Part shown: one piece after another, positions 31,001 through 46,000 of the stretch
How the letters are laid out: the number at the start of each line of letters is the position of its first letter
Numbering within the stretch: the stretch's first letter is position 1
The notes under the pieces: generated by a model
Seen by the model: only the letters and a program-made list of their open reading frames with translations
Database searches by the model: none
Told to the model about the DNA's origin: nothing
Source: Cliona cf. orientalis
Lineage: Eukaryota; Porifera; Demospongiae; Clionaida; Clionaidae
DNA length: 64,000 bases
Reading direction: 5' to 3'
Assembly: GCA_963930775.1 (NCBI GenBank)
Contig: CAWVNT010000142.1
Location: 1-64,000 of the forward strand
Position numbers and translations under genes: made by a program

Positions 31001-34000
31001 ATTTGAGGCTGTTTATAAATTTGGCATTTCATAGAGGGATAGGTGATAAACTCGATGCAAAGCATGGAACGACCTTTGGACTCTAGTCCAGTCGAATGGC
31101 ATGTTTCCTTTTGTGGACATAATAATCATTGAAACTAGACATTAAAATGCTTTGTGAATTTCAAATAAATATGTCAAAAGCTAAGTTCAAAAGTTATTTG
31201 TGAAATTTTTTCCCAAAACTTGACCAAAAATATGTTAAGTATCGGCCATTAACTTCAATCGTAAGTTGAAATGGGTCAACATTAGATGTTGTACTGAAGG
31301 TCAAATCTATGCTGGTTGCCTACGTACCATTAAAGAAATAATGCCATATATATTGAATTTTTCTTGATTTATTTAATAAATGTACCCAAAATATCAATTT
31401 TATACTGAGAAAAATCAGAAAATCTTCAGTCCTGAAGGGGTTAACATGAGATGGCCGAAAATTAGAATCTTACGGAAATGACTTTTTTGAGTCATAAATA
31501 GCTATTGTAAGTTATTTAAACCTGTTTTAGACTGTTTTGGACAGATCAGGTCATGTATTATCCCTTTCAGGACTGCTGTACCCGCTGAGGGTACATATAA
31601 ACATTATATCGTCCTCACAAGCATGGCTAATTATAATATCAGACGTAAACTGCCAATATTGCCCGAAATGGTATGAGCTGACTCGTAACGGCTGGGGCAA
31701 CCCAACGGAACTTGACAGATTGACATGACCTAATTAGAGAGTGCTACTGATAGCATTATTTGAGGCTGTTTATAAATTTGGCATTTCATAGAGGGATAGG
31801 TGATAAACTCAATGCAAAGCATGGAACGACCTTTGGACTCTAGTCCAGTCGAATGGCATGTTTCCTTTTGTGGACATAATAATCATTGAAACTAGACATT
31901 AAAATGCTTTGTGAATTTCAAATAAATATGTCAAAAGCTAAGTTCAAAAGTTATTTGTGAAATTTTTTCCCAAAACTTGACCAAAAATATGTTAAGTATC
32001 GGCCATTAACTTCAATCGTAAGTTGAAATGGGTCAACATTAGATGTTGTACTGAAGGTCAAATCTATGCTGGTTGCCTACGTACCATTAAAGAAATAATG
32101 CCATATATATTGAATTTTTCTTGATTTATTTAATAAATGTACCCAAAATATCAATTTTATACTGAGAAAAATCAGAAAATCTTCAGTCCTGAAGGGGTTA
32201 ACATGAGATGGCCGAAAATTAGAATCTTACGGAAATGACTTTTTTGAGTCATAAATAGCTATTGTAAGTTATTTAAACCTGTTTTAGACTGTTTTGGACA
32301 GATCAGGTCATGTATTATCCCTTTCAGGACTGCTGTACCCGCTGAGGGTACATATAAACATTATATCGTCCTCACAAGCATGGCTAATTATAATATCAGA
32401 CGTAAACTGCCAATATTGCCCGAAATGGTATGAGCTGACTCGTAACGGCTGGGGCAACCCAACGGAACTTGACAGATTGACATGACCTAATTAGAGAGTG
32501 CTACTGATAGCATTATTTGAGGCTGTTTATAAATTTGGCATTTCATAGAGGGATAGGTGATAAACTCAATGCAAAGCATGGAACGACCTTTGGACTCTAG
32601 TCCAGTCGAATGGCATGTTTCCTTTTGTGGACATAATAATCATTGAAACTAGACATTAAAATGCTTTGTGAATTTCAAATAAATATGTCAAAAGCTAAGT
32701 TCAAAAGTTATTTGTGAAATTTTTTCCCAAAACTTGACCAAAAATATGTTAAGTATCGGCCATTAACTTCAATCGTAAGTTGAAATGGGTCAACATTAGA
32801 TGTTGTACTGAAGGTCAAATCTATGCTGGTTGCCTACGTACCATTAAAGAAATAATGCCATATATATTGAATTTTTCTTGATTTATTTAATAAATGTACC
32901 CAAAATATCAATTTTATACTGAGAAAAATCAGAAAATCTTCAGTCCTGAAGGGGTTAACATGAGATGGCCGAAAATTAGAATCTTACGGAAATGACTTTT
33001 TTGAGTCATAAATAGCTATTGTAAGTTATTTAAACCTGTTTTAGACTGTTTTGGACAGATCAGGTCATGTATTATCCCTTTCAGGACTGCTGTACCCGCT
33101 GAGGGTACATATAAACATTATATCGTCCTCACAAGCATGGCTAATTATAATATCAGACGTAAACTGCCAATATTGCCCGAAATGGTATGAGCTGACTCGT
33201 AACGGCTGGGGCAACCCAACGGAACTTGACAGATTGACATGACCTAATTAGAGAGTGCTACTGATAGCATTATTTGAGGCTGTTTATAAATTTGGCATTT
33301 CATAGAGGGATAGGTGATAAACTCAATGCAAAGCATGGAACGACCTTTGGACTCTAGTCCAGTCGAATGGCATGTTTCCTTTTGTGGACATAATAATCAT
33401 TGAAACTAGACATTAAAATGCTTTGTGAATTTCAAATAAATATGTCAAAAGCTAAGTTCAAAAGTTATTTGTGAAATTTTTTCCCAAAACTTGACCAAAA
33501 ATATGTTAAGTATCGGCCATTAACTTCAATCGTAAGTTGAAATGGGTCAACATTAGATGTTGTACTGAAGGTCAAATCTATGCTGGTTGCCTACGTACCA
33601 TTAAAGAAATAATGCCATATATATTGAATTTTTCTTGATTTATTTAATAAATGTACCCAAAATATCAATTTTATACTGAGAAAAATCAGAAAATCTTCAG
33701 TCCTGAAGGGGTTAACATGAGATGGCCGAAAATTAGAATCTTACGGAAATGACTTTTTTGAGTCATAAATAGCTATTGTAAGTTATTTAAACCTGTTTTA
33801 GACTGTTTTGGACAGATCAGGTCATGTATTATCCCTTTCAGGACTGCTGTACCCGCTGAGGGTACATATAAACATTATATCGTCCTCACAAGCATGGCTA
33901 ATTATAATATCAGACGTAAACTGCCAATATTGCCCGAAATGGTATGAGCTGACTCGTAACGGCTGGGGCAACCCAACGGAACTTGACAGATTGACATGAC

Positions 34001-37000
34001 CTAATTAGAGAGTGCTACTGATAGCATTATTTGAGGCTGTTTATAAATTTGGCATTTCATAGAGGGATAGGTGATAAACTCAATGCAAAGCATGGAACGA
34101 CCTTTGGACTCTAGTCCAGTCGAATGGCATGTTTCCTTTTGTGGACATAATAATCATTGAAACTAGACATTAAAATGCTTTGTGAATTTCAAATAAATAT
34201 GTCAAAAGCTAAGTTCAAAAGTTATTTGTGAAATTTTTTCCCAAAACTTGACCAAAAATATGTTAAGTATCGGCCATTAACTTCAATCATAAGTTGAAAT
34301 GGGTCAACATTAGATGTTGTACTGAAGGTCAAATCTATGCTGGTTGCCTACGTACCATTAAAGAAATAATGCCATATATATTGAATTTTTCTTGATTTAT
34401 TTAATAAATGTACCCAAAATATCAATTTTATACTGAGAAAAATCAGAAAATCTTCAGTCCTGAAGGGGTTAACATGAGATGGCCGAAAATTAGAATCTTA
34501 CGGAAATGACTTTTTTGAGTCATAAATAGCTATTGTAAGTTATTTAAACCTGTTTTAGACTGTTTTGGACAGATCAGGTCATGTATTATCCCTTTCAGGA
34601 CTGCTGTACCCGCTGAGGGTACATATAAACATTATATCGTCCTCACAAGCATGGCTAATTATAATATCAGACGTAAACTGCCAATATTGCCCGAAATGGT
34701 ATGAGCTGACTCGTAACGGCTGGGGCAACCCAACGGAACTTGACAGATTGACATGACCTAATTAGAGAGTGCTACTGATAGCATTATTTGAGGCTGTTTA
34801 TAAATTTGGCATTTCATAGAGGGATAGGTGATAAACTCAATGCAAAGCATGGAACGACCTTTGGACTCTAGTCCAGTCGAATGGCATGTTTCCTTTTGTG
34901 GACATAATAATCATTGAAACTAGACATTAAAATGCTTTGTGAATTTCAAATAAATATGTCAAAAGCTAAGTTCAAAAGTTATTTGTGAAATTTTTTCCCA
35001 AAACTTGACCAAAAATATGTTAAGTATCGGCCATTAACTTCAATCGTAAGTTGAAATGGGTCAACATTAGATGTTGTACTGAAGGTCAAATCTATGCTGG
35101 TTGCCTACGTACCATTAAAGAAATAATGCCATATATATTGAATTTTTCTTGATTTATTTAATAAATGTACCCAAAATATCAATTTTATACTGAGAAAAAT
35201 CAGAAAATCTTCAGTCCTGAAGGGGTTAACATGAGATGGCCGAAAATTAGAATCTTACGGAAATGACTTTTTTGAGTCATAAATAGCTATTGTAAGTTAT
35301 TTAAACCTGTTTTAGACTGTTTTGGACAGATCAGGTCATGTATTATCCCTTTCAGGACTGCTGTACCCGCTGAGGGTACATATAAACATTATATCGTCCT
35401 CACAAGCATGGCTAATTATAATATCAGACGTAAACTGCCAATATTGCCCGAAATGGTATGAGCTGACTCGTAACGGCTGGGGCAACCCAACGGAACTTGA
35501 CAGATTGACATGACCTAATTAGAGAGTGCTACTGATAGCATTATTTGAGGCTGTTTATAAATTTGGCATTTCATAGAGGGATAGGTGATAAACTCGATGC
35601 AAAGCATGGAACGACCTTTGGACTCTAGTCCAGTCGAATGGCATGTTTCCTTTTGTGGACATAATAATCATTGAAACTAGACATTAAAATGCTTTGTGAA
35701 TTTCAAATAAATATGTCAAAAGCTAAGTTCAAAAGTTATTTGTGAAATTTTTTCCCAAAACTTGACCAAAAATATGTTAAGTATCGGCCATTAACTTCAA
35801 TCGTAAGTTGAAATGGGTCAACATTAGATGTTGTACTGAAGGTCAAATCTATGCTGGTTGCCTACGTACCATTAAAGAAATAATGCCATATATATTGAAT
35901 TTTTCTTGATTTATTTAATAAATGTACCCAAAATATCAATTTTATACTGAGAAAAATCAGAAAATCTTCAGTCCTGAAGGGGTTAACATGAGATGGCCGA
36001 AAATTAGAATCTTACGGAAATGACTTTTTTGAGTCATAAATAGCTATTGTAAGTTATTTTAACTTGTTTTAGACTGTTTTGGACAGATCAGGTCATGTAT
36101 TATCCCTTTCAGGACTGCTGTACCCACTGAGGGTACATATAAATATTATATCGTCCTCACAAGCATGGCTAATTATAATATCAGACGTAAACTGCCAATA
36201 TTGCCCGAAATGGTATGAGCTGACTCGTAACGGCTGGGGCAACCCAACGGAACTCGACAGATTGACATGACCTAATTAGAGAGTGCTACTGATAGCATTA
36301 TTTGAGGCTGTTTATAAATTTGGCATTTCATAGAGGGATAGGTGATAAACTCGATGCAAAGCATGGAACGACCTTTGGACTCTAGTCCAGTCGAATGGCA
36401 TGTTTCCTTTTGTGGACATAATAATCATTGAAACTAGACATTAAAATGCTTTGTGAATTTCAAATAAATATGTCAAAAGTTAAGTTCAAAAGTTATTTGT
36501 GAAATTTTTTCCCAAAACTTGACCAAAAATATGTTAAGTATCGGCCATTAACTTCAATCGTAAGTTGAAATGGGTCAACATTAGATGTTGTACTGAAGGT
36601 CAAATCTATGCTGGTTGCCTACGTACCATTAAAGAAATAATGCCATATATATTGAATTTTTCTTGATTTATTTAATAAATGTACCCAAAATATCAATTTT
36701 ATACTGAGAAAAATCAGAAAATCTTCAGTCCTGAAGGGGTTAACATGAGATGGCCGAAAATTAGAATCTTACGGAAATGACTTTTTTGAGTCATAAATAG
36801 CTATTGTAAGTTATTTTAACTTGTTTTAGACTGTTTTGGACAGATCAGGTCATGTATTATCCCTTTCAGGACTGCTGTACCCACTGAGGGTACATATAAA
36901 TATTATATCGTCCTCACAAGCATGGCTAATTATAATATCAGACGTAAACTGCCAATATTGCCCGAAATGGTATGAGCTGACTCGTAACGGCTGGGGCAAC

Positions 37001-40000
37001 CCAACGGAACTCGACAGATTGACATGACCTAATTAGAGAGTGCTACTGATAGCATTATTTGAGGCTGTTTATAAATTTGGCATTTCATAGAGGGATAGGT
37101 GATAAACTCGATGCAAAGCATGGAACGACCTTTGGACTCTAGTCCAGTCGAATGGCATGTTTCCTTTTGTGGACATAATAATCATTGAAACTAGACATTA
37201 AAATGCTTTGTGAATTTCAAGTAAATATGTCAAAAGTTAAGTTCAAAAGTTATTTGTGAAATTTTTTCCCAAAACTTGACCAAAAATATGTTAAGTATCG
37301 GCCATTAACTTCAATCGTAAGTTGAAATGGGTCAACATTAGATGTTGTACTGAAGGTCAAATCTATGCTGGTTGCCTACGTACCATTAAAGAAATAATGC
37401 CATATATATTGAATTTTTCTTGATTTATTTAATAAATGTACCCAAAATATCAATTTTATACTGAGAAAAATCAGAAAATCTTCAGTCCTGAAGGGGTTAA
37501 CATGAGATGGCCGAAAATTAGAATCTTACGGAAATGACTTTTTTGAGTCATAAATAGCTATTGTAAGTTATTTTAACTTGTTTTAGACTGTTTTGGACAG
37601 ATCAGGTCATGTATTATCCCTTTCAGGACTGCTGTACCCGCTGAGGGTACATATAAACATTATATCGTCCTCACAAGCATGGCTAATTATAATATCAGAC
37701 GTAAACCGCCAATATTGCCCGAAATGGTATGAGCTGACTCGTAACGGCTGGGGCAACCCAACGGAACTCGACAGATTGACATGACCTAATTAGAGAGTGC
37801 TACTGATAGCATTATTTGAGGCTGTTTATAAATTTGGCATTTCATAGAGGGATAGGTGATAAACTCGATGCAAAGCATGGAACGACCTTTGGACTCTAGT
37901 CCAGTCGAATGGCATGTTTCCTTTTGTGGACATAATAATCATTGAAACTAGACATTAAAATGCTTTGTGAATTTCAAATAAATATGTCAAAAGCTAAGTT
38001 CAAAAGTTATTTGTGAAATTTTTTCCCAAAACTTGACCAAAAATATGTTAAGTATCGGCCATTAACTTCAATCGTAAGTTGAAATGGGTCAACATTAGAT
38101 GTTGTACTGAAGGTCAAATCTATGCTGGTTGCCTACGTACCATTAAAGAAATAATGCCATATATATTGAATTTTTCTTGATTTATTTAATAAATGTACCC
38201 AAAATATCAATTTTATACTGAGAAAAATCAGAAAATCTTCAGTCCTGAAGGGGTTAACATGAGATGGCCGAAAATTAGAATCTTACGGAAATGACTTTTT
38301 TGAGTCATAAATAGCTATTGTAAGTTATTTTAACTTGTTTTAGACTGTTTTGGACAGATCAGGTCATGTATTATCCCTTTCAGGACTGCTATACCCGCTG
38401 AGGGCACATATAAACATTATATCGTCCTCACAAGCATGGCTAATTATAATATCAGACGTAAACTGCCAATATTGCCCGAAATGGTATGAGCTGACTCGTA
38501 ACGGCTGGGGCAACCCAACGGAACTCGACAGATTGACATGACCTAATTAGAGAGTGCTACTGATAGCATTATTTGAGGCTGTTTATAAATTTGGCATTTC
38601 ATAGAGGGATAGGTGATAAACTCGATGCAAAGCATGGAACGACCTTTGGACTCTAGTCCAGTCGAATGGCATGTTTCCTTTTGTGGACATAATAATCATT
38701 GAAACTAGACATTAAAATGCTTTGTGAATTTCAAATAAATATGTCAAAAGTTAAGTTCAAAAGTTATTTGTGAAATTTTTTCCCAAAACTTGACCAAAAA
38801 TATGTTAAGTATCGGCCATTAACTTCAATCGTAAGTTGAAATGGGTCAACATTAGATGTTGTACTGAAGGTCAAATCTATGCTGGTTGCCTACGTACCAT
38901 TAAAGAAATAATGCCATATATATTGAATTTTTCTTGATTTATTTAATAAATGTACCCAAAATATCAATTTTATACTGAGAAAAATCAGAAAATCTTCAGT
39001 CCTGAAGGGGTTAACATGAGATGGCCGAAAATTAGAATCTTACGGAAATGACTTTTTTGAGTCATAAATAGCTATTGTAAGTTATTTTAACTTGTTTTAG
39101 ACTGTTTTGGACAGATCAGGTCATGTATTATCCCTTTCAGGACTGCTGTACCCACTGAGGGTACATATAAACATTATATCGTCCTCACAAGCATGGCTAA
39201 TTATAATATCAGACGTAAACTGCCAATATTGCCCGAAATGGTATGAGCTGACTCGTAACGGCTGGGGCAACCCAACGGAACTCGACAGATTGACATGACC
39301 TAATTAGAGAGTGCTACTGATAGCATTATTTGAGGCTGTTTATAAATTTGGCATTTCATAGAGGGATAGGTGATAAACTCGATGCAAAGCATGGAACGAC
39401 CTTTGGACTCTAGTCCAGTCGAATGGCATGTTTCCTTTTGTGGACATAATAATCATTGAAACTAGACATTAAAATGCTTTGTGAATTTCAAATAAATATG
39501 TCAAAAGCTAAGTTCAAAAGTTATTTGTGAAATTTTTTCCCAAAACTTGACCAAAAATATGTTAAGTATCGGCCATTAACTTCAATCGTAAGTTGAAATG
39601 GGTCAACATTAGATGTTGTACTGAAGGTCAAATCTATGCTGGTTGCCTACGTACCATTAAAGAAATAATGCCATATATATTGAATTTTTCTTGATTTATT
39701 TAATAAATGTACCCAAAATATCAATTTTATACTGAGAAAAATCAGAAAATCTTCAGTCCTGAAGGGGTTAACATGAGATGGCCGAAAATTAGAATCTTAC
39801 GGAAATGACTTTTTTGAGTCATAAATAGCTATTGTAAGTTATTTTAACTTGTTTTAGACTGTTTTGGACAGATCAGGTCATGTATTATCCCTTTCAGGAC
39901 TGCTGTACCCGCTGAGGGTACATATAAACATTATATCGTCCTCACAAGCATGGCTAATTATAATATCAGACGTAAACTGCCAATATTGCCCGAAATGGTA

Positions 40001-43000
40001 TGAGCTGACTCGTAACGGCTGGGGCAACCCAACGGAACTCGACAGATTGACATGACCTAATTAGAGAGTGCTACTGATAGCATTATTTGAGGCTGTTTAT
40101 AAATTTGGCATTTCATAGAGGGATAGGTGATAAACTCGATGCAAAGCATGGAACGACCTTTGGACTCTAGTCCAGTCGAATGGCATGTTTCCTTTTGTGG
40201 ACATAATAATCATTGAAACTAGACATTAAAATGCTTTGTGAATTTCAAATAAATATGTCAAAAGCTAAGTTCAAAAGTTATTTGTGAAATTTTTTCCCAA
40301 AACTTGACCAAAAATATGTTAAGTATCGGCCATTAACTTCAATCGTAAGTTGAAATGGGTCAACATTAGATGTTGTACTGAAGGTCAAATCTATGCTGGT
40401 TGCCTACGTACCATTAAAGAAATAATGCCATATATATTGAATTTTTCTTGATTTATTTAATAAATGTACCCAAAATATCAATTTTATACTGAGAAAAATC
40501 AGAAAATCTTCAGTCCTGAAGGGGTTAACATGAGATGGCCGAAAATTAGAATCTTACGGAAATGACTTTTTTGAGTCATAAATAGCTATTGTAAGTTATT
40601 TTAACTTGTTTTAGACTGTTTTGGACAGATCAGGTCATGTATTATCCCTTTCAGGACTGCTGTACCCGTTGAGGGTACATATAAACATTATATCGTCCTC
40701 ACAAGCATGGCTAATTATAATATCAGACGTAAACTGCCAATATTGCCCGAAATGGTATGAGCTGACTCGTAACGGCTGGGGCAACCCAACGGAACTCGAC
40801 AGATTGACATGACCTAATTAGAGAGTGCTACTGATAGCATTATTTGAGGCTGTTTATAAATTTGGCATTTCATAGAGGGATAGGTGATAAACTCGATGCA
40901 AAGCATGGAACGACCTTTGGACTCTAGTCCAGTCGAATGGCATGTTTCCTTTTGTGGACATAATAATCATTGAAACTAGACATTAAAATGCTTTGTGAAT
41001 TTCAAATAAATATGTCAAAAGCTAAGTTCAAAAGTTATTTGTGAAATTTTTTCCCAAAACTTGACCAAAAATATGTTAAGTATCGGCCATTAACTTCAAT
41101 CGTAAGTTGAAATGGGTCAACATTAGATGTTGTACTGAAGGTCAAATCTATGCTGGTTGCCTACGTACCATTAAAGAAATAATGCCATATATATTGAATT
41201 TTTCTTGATTTATTTAATAAATGTACCCAAAATATCAATTTTATACTGAGAAAAATCAGAAAATCTTCAGTCCTGAAGGGGTTAACATGAGATGGCCGAA
41301 AATTAGAATCTTACGGAAATGACTTTTTTGAGTCATAAATAGCTATTGTAAGTTATTTTAACTTGTTTTAGACTGTTTTGGACAGATCAGGTCATGTATT
41401 ATCCCTTTCAGGACTGCTGTACCCGCTGAGGGTACATATAAACATTATATCGTCCTCACAAGCATGGCTAATTATAATATCAGACGTAAACTGCCAATAT
41501 TGCCCGAAATGGTATGAGCTGACTCGTAACGGCTGGGGCAACCCAACGGAACTCGACAGATTGACATGACCTAATTAGAGAGTGCTACTGATAGCATTAT
41601 TTGAGGCTGTTTATAAATTTGGCATTTCATAGAGGGATAGGTGATAAACTCGATGCAAAGCATGGAACGACCTTTGGACTCTAGTCCAGTCGAATGGCAT
41701 GTTTCCTTTTGTGGACATAATAATCATTGAAACTAGACATTAAAATGCTTTGTGAATTTCAAATAAATATGTCAAAAGCTAAGTTCAAAAGTTATTTGTG
41801 AAATTTTTTCCCAAAACTTGACCAAAAATATGTTAAGTATCGGCCATTAACTTCAATCGTAAGTTGAAATGGGTCAACATTAGATGTTGTACTGAAGGTC
41901 AAATCTATGCTGGTTGCCTACGTACCATTAAAGAAATAATGCCATATATATTGAATTTTTCTTGATTTATTTAATAAATGTACCCAAAATATCAATTTTA
42001 TACTGAGAAAAATCAGAAAATCTTCAGTCCTGAAGGGGTTAACATGAGATGGCCGAAAATTAGAATCTTACGGAAATGACTTTTTTGAGTCATAAATAGC
42101 TATTGTAAGTTATTTTAACTTGTTTTAGACTGTTTTGGACAGATCAGGTCATGTATTATCCCTTTCAGGACTGCTGTACCCGCTGAGGGTACATATAAAC
42201 ATTATATCGTCCTCACAAGCATGGCTAATTATAATATCAGACGTAAACTGCCAATATTGCCCGAAATGGTATGAGCTGACTCGTAACGGCTGGGGCAACC
42301 CAACGGAACTCGACAGATTGACATGACCTAATTAGAGAGTGCTACTGATAGCATTATTTGAGGCTGTTTATAAATTTGGCATTTCATAGAGGGATAGGTG
42401 ATAAACTCGATGCAAAGCATGGAACGACCTTTGGACTCTAGTCCAGTCGAATGGCATGTTTCCTTTTGTGGACATAATAATCATTGAAACTAGACATTAA
42501 AATGCTTTGTGAATTTCAAATAAATATGTCAAAAGCTAAGTTCAAAAGTTATTTGTGAAATTTTTTCCCAAAACTTGACCAAAAATATGTTAAGTATCGG
42601 CCATTAACTTCAATCGTAAGTTGAAATGGGTCAACATTAGATGTTGTACTGAAGGTCAAATCTATGCTGGTTGCCTACGTACCATTAAAGAAATAATGCC
42701 ATATATATTGAATTTTTCTTGATTTATTTAATAAATGTACCCAAAATATCAATTTTATACTGAGAAAAATCAGAAAATCTTCAGTCCTGAAGGGGTTAAC
42801 ATGAGATGGCCGAAAATTAGAATCTTACGGAAATGACTTTTTTGAGTCATAAATAGCTATTGTAAGTTATTTTAACTTGTTTTAGACTGTTTTGGACAGA
42901 TCAGGTCATGTATTATCCCTTTCAGGACTGCTGTACCCGCTGAGGGTACATATAAACATTATATCGTCCTCACAAGCATGGCTAATTATAATATCAGACG

Positions 43001-46000
43001 TAAACTGCCAATATTGCCCGAAATGGTATGAGCTGACTCGTAACGGCTGGGGCAACCCAACGGAACTCGACAGATTGACATGACCTAATTAGAGAGTGCT
43101 ACTGATAGCATTATTTGAGGCTGTTTATAAATTTGGCATTTCATAGAGGGATAGGTGATAAACTCGATGCAAAGCATGGAACGACCTTTGGACTCTAGTC
43201 CAGTCGAATGGCATGTTTCCTTTTGTGGACATAATAATCATTGAAACTAGACATTAAAATGCTTTGTGAATTTCAAATAAATATGTCAAAAGCTAAGTTC
43301 AAAAGTTATTTGTGAAATTTTTTCCCAAACTTGACCAAAAATATGTTAAGTATCGGCCATTAACTTCAATCGTAAGTTGAAATGGGTCAACATTAGATGT
43401 TGTACTGAAGGTCAAATCTATGCTGGTTGCCTACGTACCATTAAAGAAATAATGCCATATATATTGAATTTTTCTTGATTTATTTAATAAATGTACCCAA
43501 AATATCAATTTTATACTGAGAAAAATCAGAAAATCTTCAGTCCTGAAGGGGTTAACATGAGATGGCCGAAAATTAGAATCTTACGGAAATGACTTTTTTG
43601 AGTCATAAATAGCTATTGTAAGTTATTTTAACTTGTTTTAGACTGTTTTGGACAGATCAGGTCATGTATTATCCCTTTCAGGACTGCTGTACCCGCTGAG
43701 GGTACATATAAACATTATATCGTCCTCACAAGCATGGCTAATTATAATATCAGACGTAAACTGCCAATATTGCCCGAAATGGTATGAGCTGACTCGTAAC
43801 GGCTGGGGCAACCCAACGGAACTCGACAGATTGACATGACCTAATTAGAGAGTGCTACTGATAGCATTATTTGAGGCTGTTTATAAATTTGGCATTTCAT
43901 AGAGGGATAGGTGATAAACTCGATGCAAAGCATGGAACGACCTTTGGACTCTAGTCCAGTCGAATGGCATGTTTCCTTTTGTGGACATAATAATCATTGA
44001 AACTAGACATTAAAATGCTTTGTGAATTTCAAATAAATATGTCAAAAGCTAAGTTCAAAAGTTATTTGTGAAATTTTTTCCCAAAACTTGACCAAAAATA
44101 TGTTAAGTATCGGCCATTAACTTCAATCGTAAGTTGAAATGGGTCAACATTAGATGTTGTACTGAAGGTCAAATCTATGCTGGTTGCCTACGTACCATTA
44201 AAGAAATAATGCCATATATATTGAATTTTTCTTGATTTATTTAATAAATGTACCCAAAATATCAATTTTATACTGAGAAAAATCAGAAAATCTTCAGTCC
44301 TGAAGGGGTTAACATGAGATGGCCGAAAATTAGAATCTTACGGAAATGACTTTTTTGAGTCATAAATAGCTATTGTAAGTTATTTTAACTTGTTTTAGAC
44401 TGTTTTGGACAGATCAGGTCATGTATTATCCCTTTCAGGACTGCTGTACCCGCTGAGGGTACATATAAACATTATATCGTCCTCACAAGCATGGCTAATT
44501 ATAATATCAGACGTAAACTGCCAATATTGCCCGAAATGGTATGAGCTGACTCGTAACGGCTGGGGCAACCCAACGGAACTCGACAGATTGACATGACCTA
44601 ATTAGAGAGTGCTACTGATAGCATTATTTGAGGCTGTTTATAAATTTGGCATTTCATAGAGGGATAGGTGATAAACTCGATGCAAAGCATGGAACGACCT
44701 TTGGACTCTAGTCCAGTCGAATGGCATGTTTCCTTTTGTGGACATAATAATCATTGAAACTAGACATTAAAATGCTTTGTGAATTTCAAATAAATATGTC
44801 AAAAGCTAAGTTCAAAAGTTATTTGTGAAATTTTTTCCCAAAACTTGACCAAAAATATGTTAAGTATCGGCCATTAACTTCAATCGTAAGTTGAAATGGG
44901 TCAACATTAGATGTTGTACTGAAGGTCAAATCTATGCTGGTTGCCTACGTACCATTAAAGAAATAATGCCATATATATTGAATTTTTCTTGATTTATTTA
45001 ATAAATGTACCCAAAATATCAATTTTATACTGAGAAAAATCAGAAAATCTTCAGTCCTGAAGGGGTTAACATGAGATGGCCGAAAATTAGAATCTTACGG
45101 AAATGACTTTTTTGAGTCATAAATAGCTATTGTAAGTTATTTTAACTTGTTTTAGACTGTTTTGGACAGATCAGGTCATGTATTATCCCTTTCAGGACTG
45201 CTGTACCCGCTGAGGGTACATATAAACATTATATCGTCCTCACAAGCATGGCTAATTATAATATCAGACGTAAACTGCCAATATTGCCCGAAATGGTATG
45301 AGCTGACTCGTAACGGCTGGGGCAACCCAACGGAACTCGACAGATTGACATGACCTAATTAGAGAGTGCTACTGATAGCATTATTTGAGGCTGTTTATAA
45401 ATTTGGCATTTCATAGAGGGATAGGTGATAAACTCGATGCAAAGCATGGAACGACCTTTGGACTCTAGTCCAGTCGAATGGCATGTTTCCTTTTGTGGAC
45501 ATAATAATCATTGAAACTAGACATTAAAATGCTTTGTGAATTTCAAATAAATATGTCAAAAGCTAAGTTCAAAAGTTATTTGTGAAATTTTTTCCCAAAA
45601 CTTGACCAAAAATATGTTAAGTATCGGCCATTAACTTCAATCGTAAGTTGAAATGGGTCAACATTAGATGTTGTACTGAAGGTCAAATCTATGCTGGTTG
45701 CCTACGTACCATTAAAGAAATAATGCCATATATATTGAATTTTTCTTGATTTATTTAATAAATGTACCCAAAATATCAATTTTATACTGAGAAAAATCAG
45801 AAAATCTTCAGTCCTGAAGGGGTTAACATGAGATGGCCGAAAATTAGAATCTTACGGAAATGACTTTTTTGAGTCATAAATAGCTATTGTAAGTTATTTT
45901 AACTTGTTTTAGACTGTTTTGGACAGATCAGGTCATGTATTATCCCTTTCAGGACTGCTGTACCCACTGAGGGTACATATAAACATTATATCGTCCTCAC

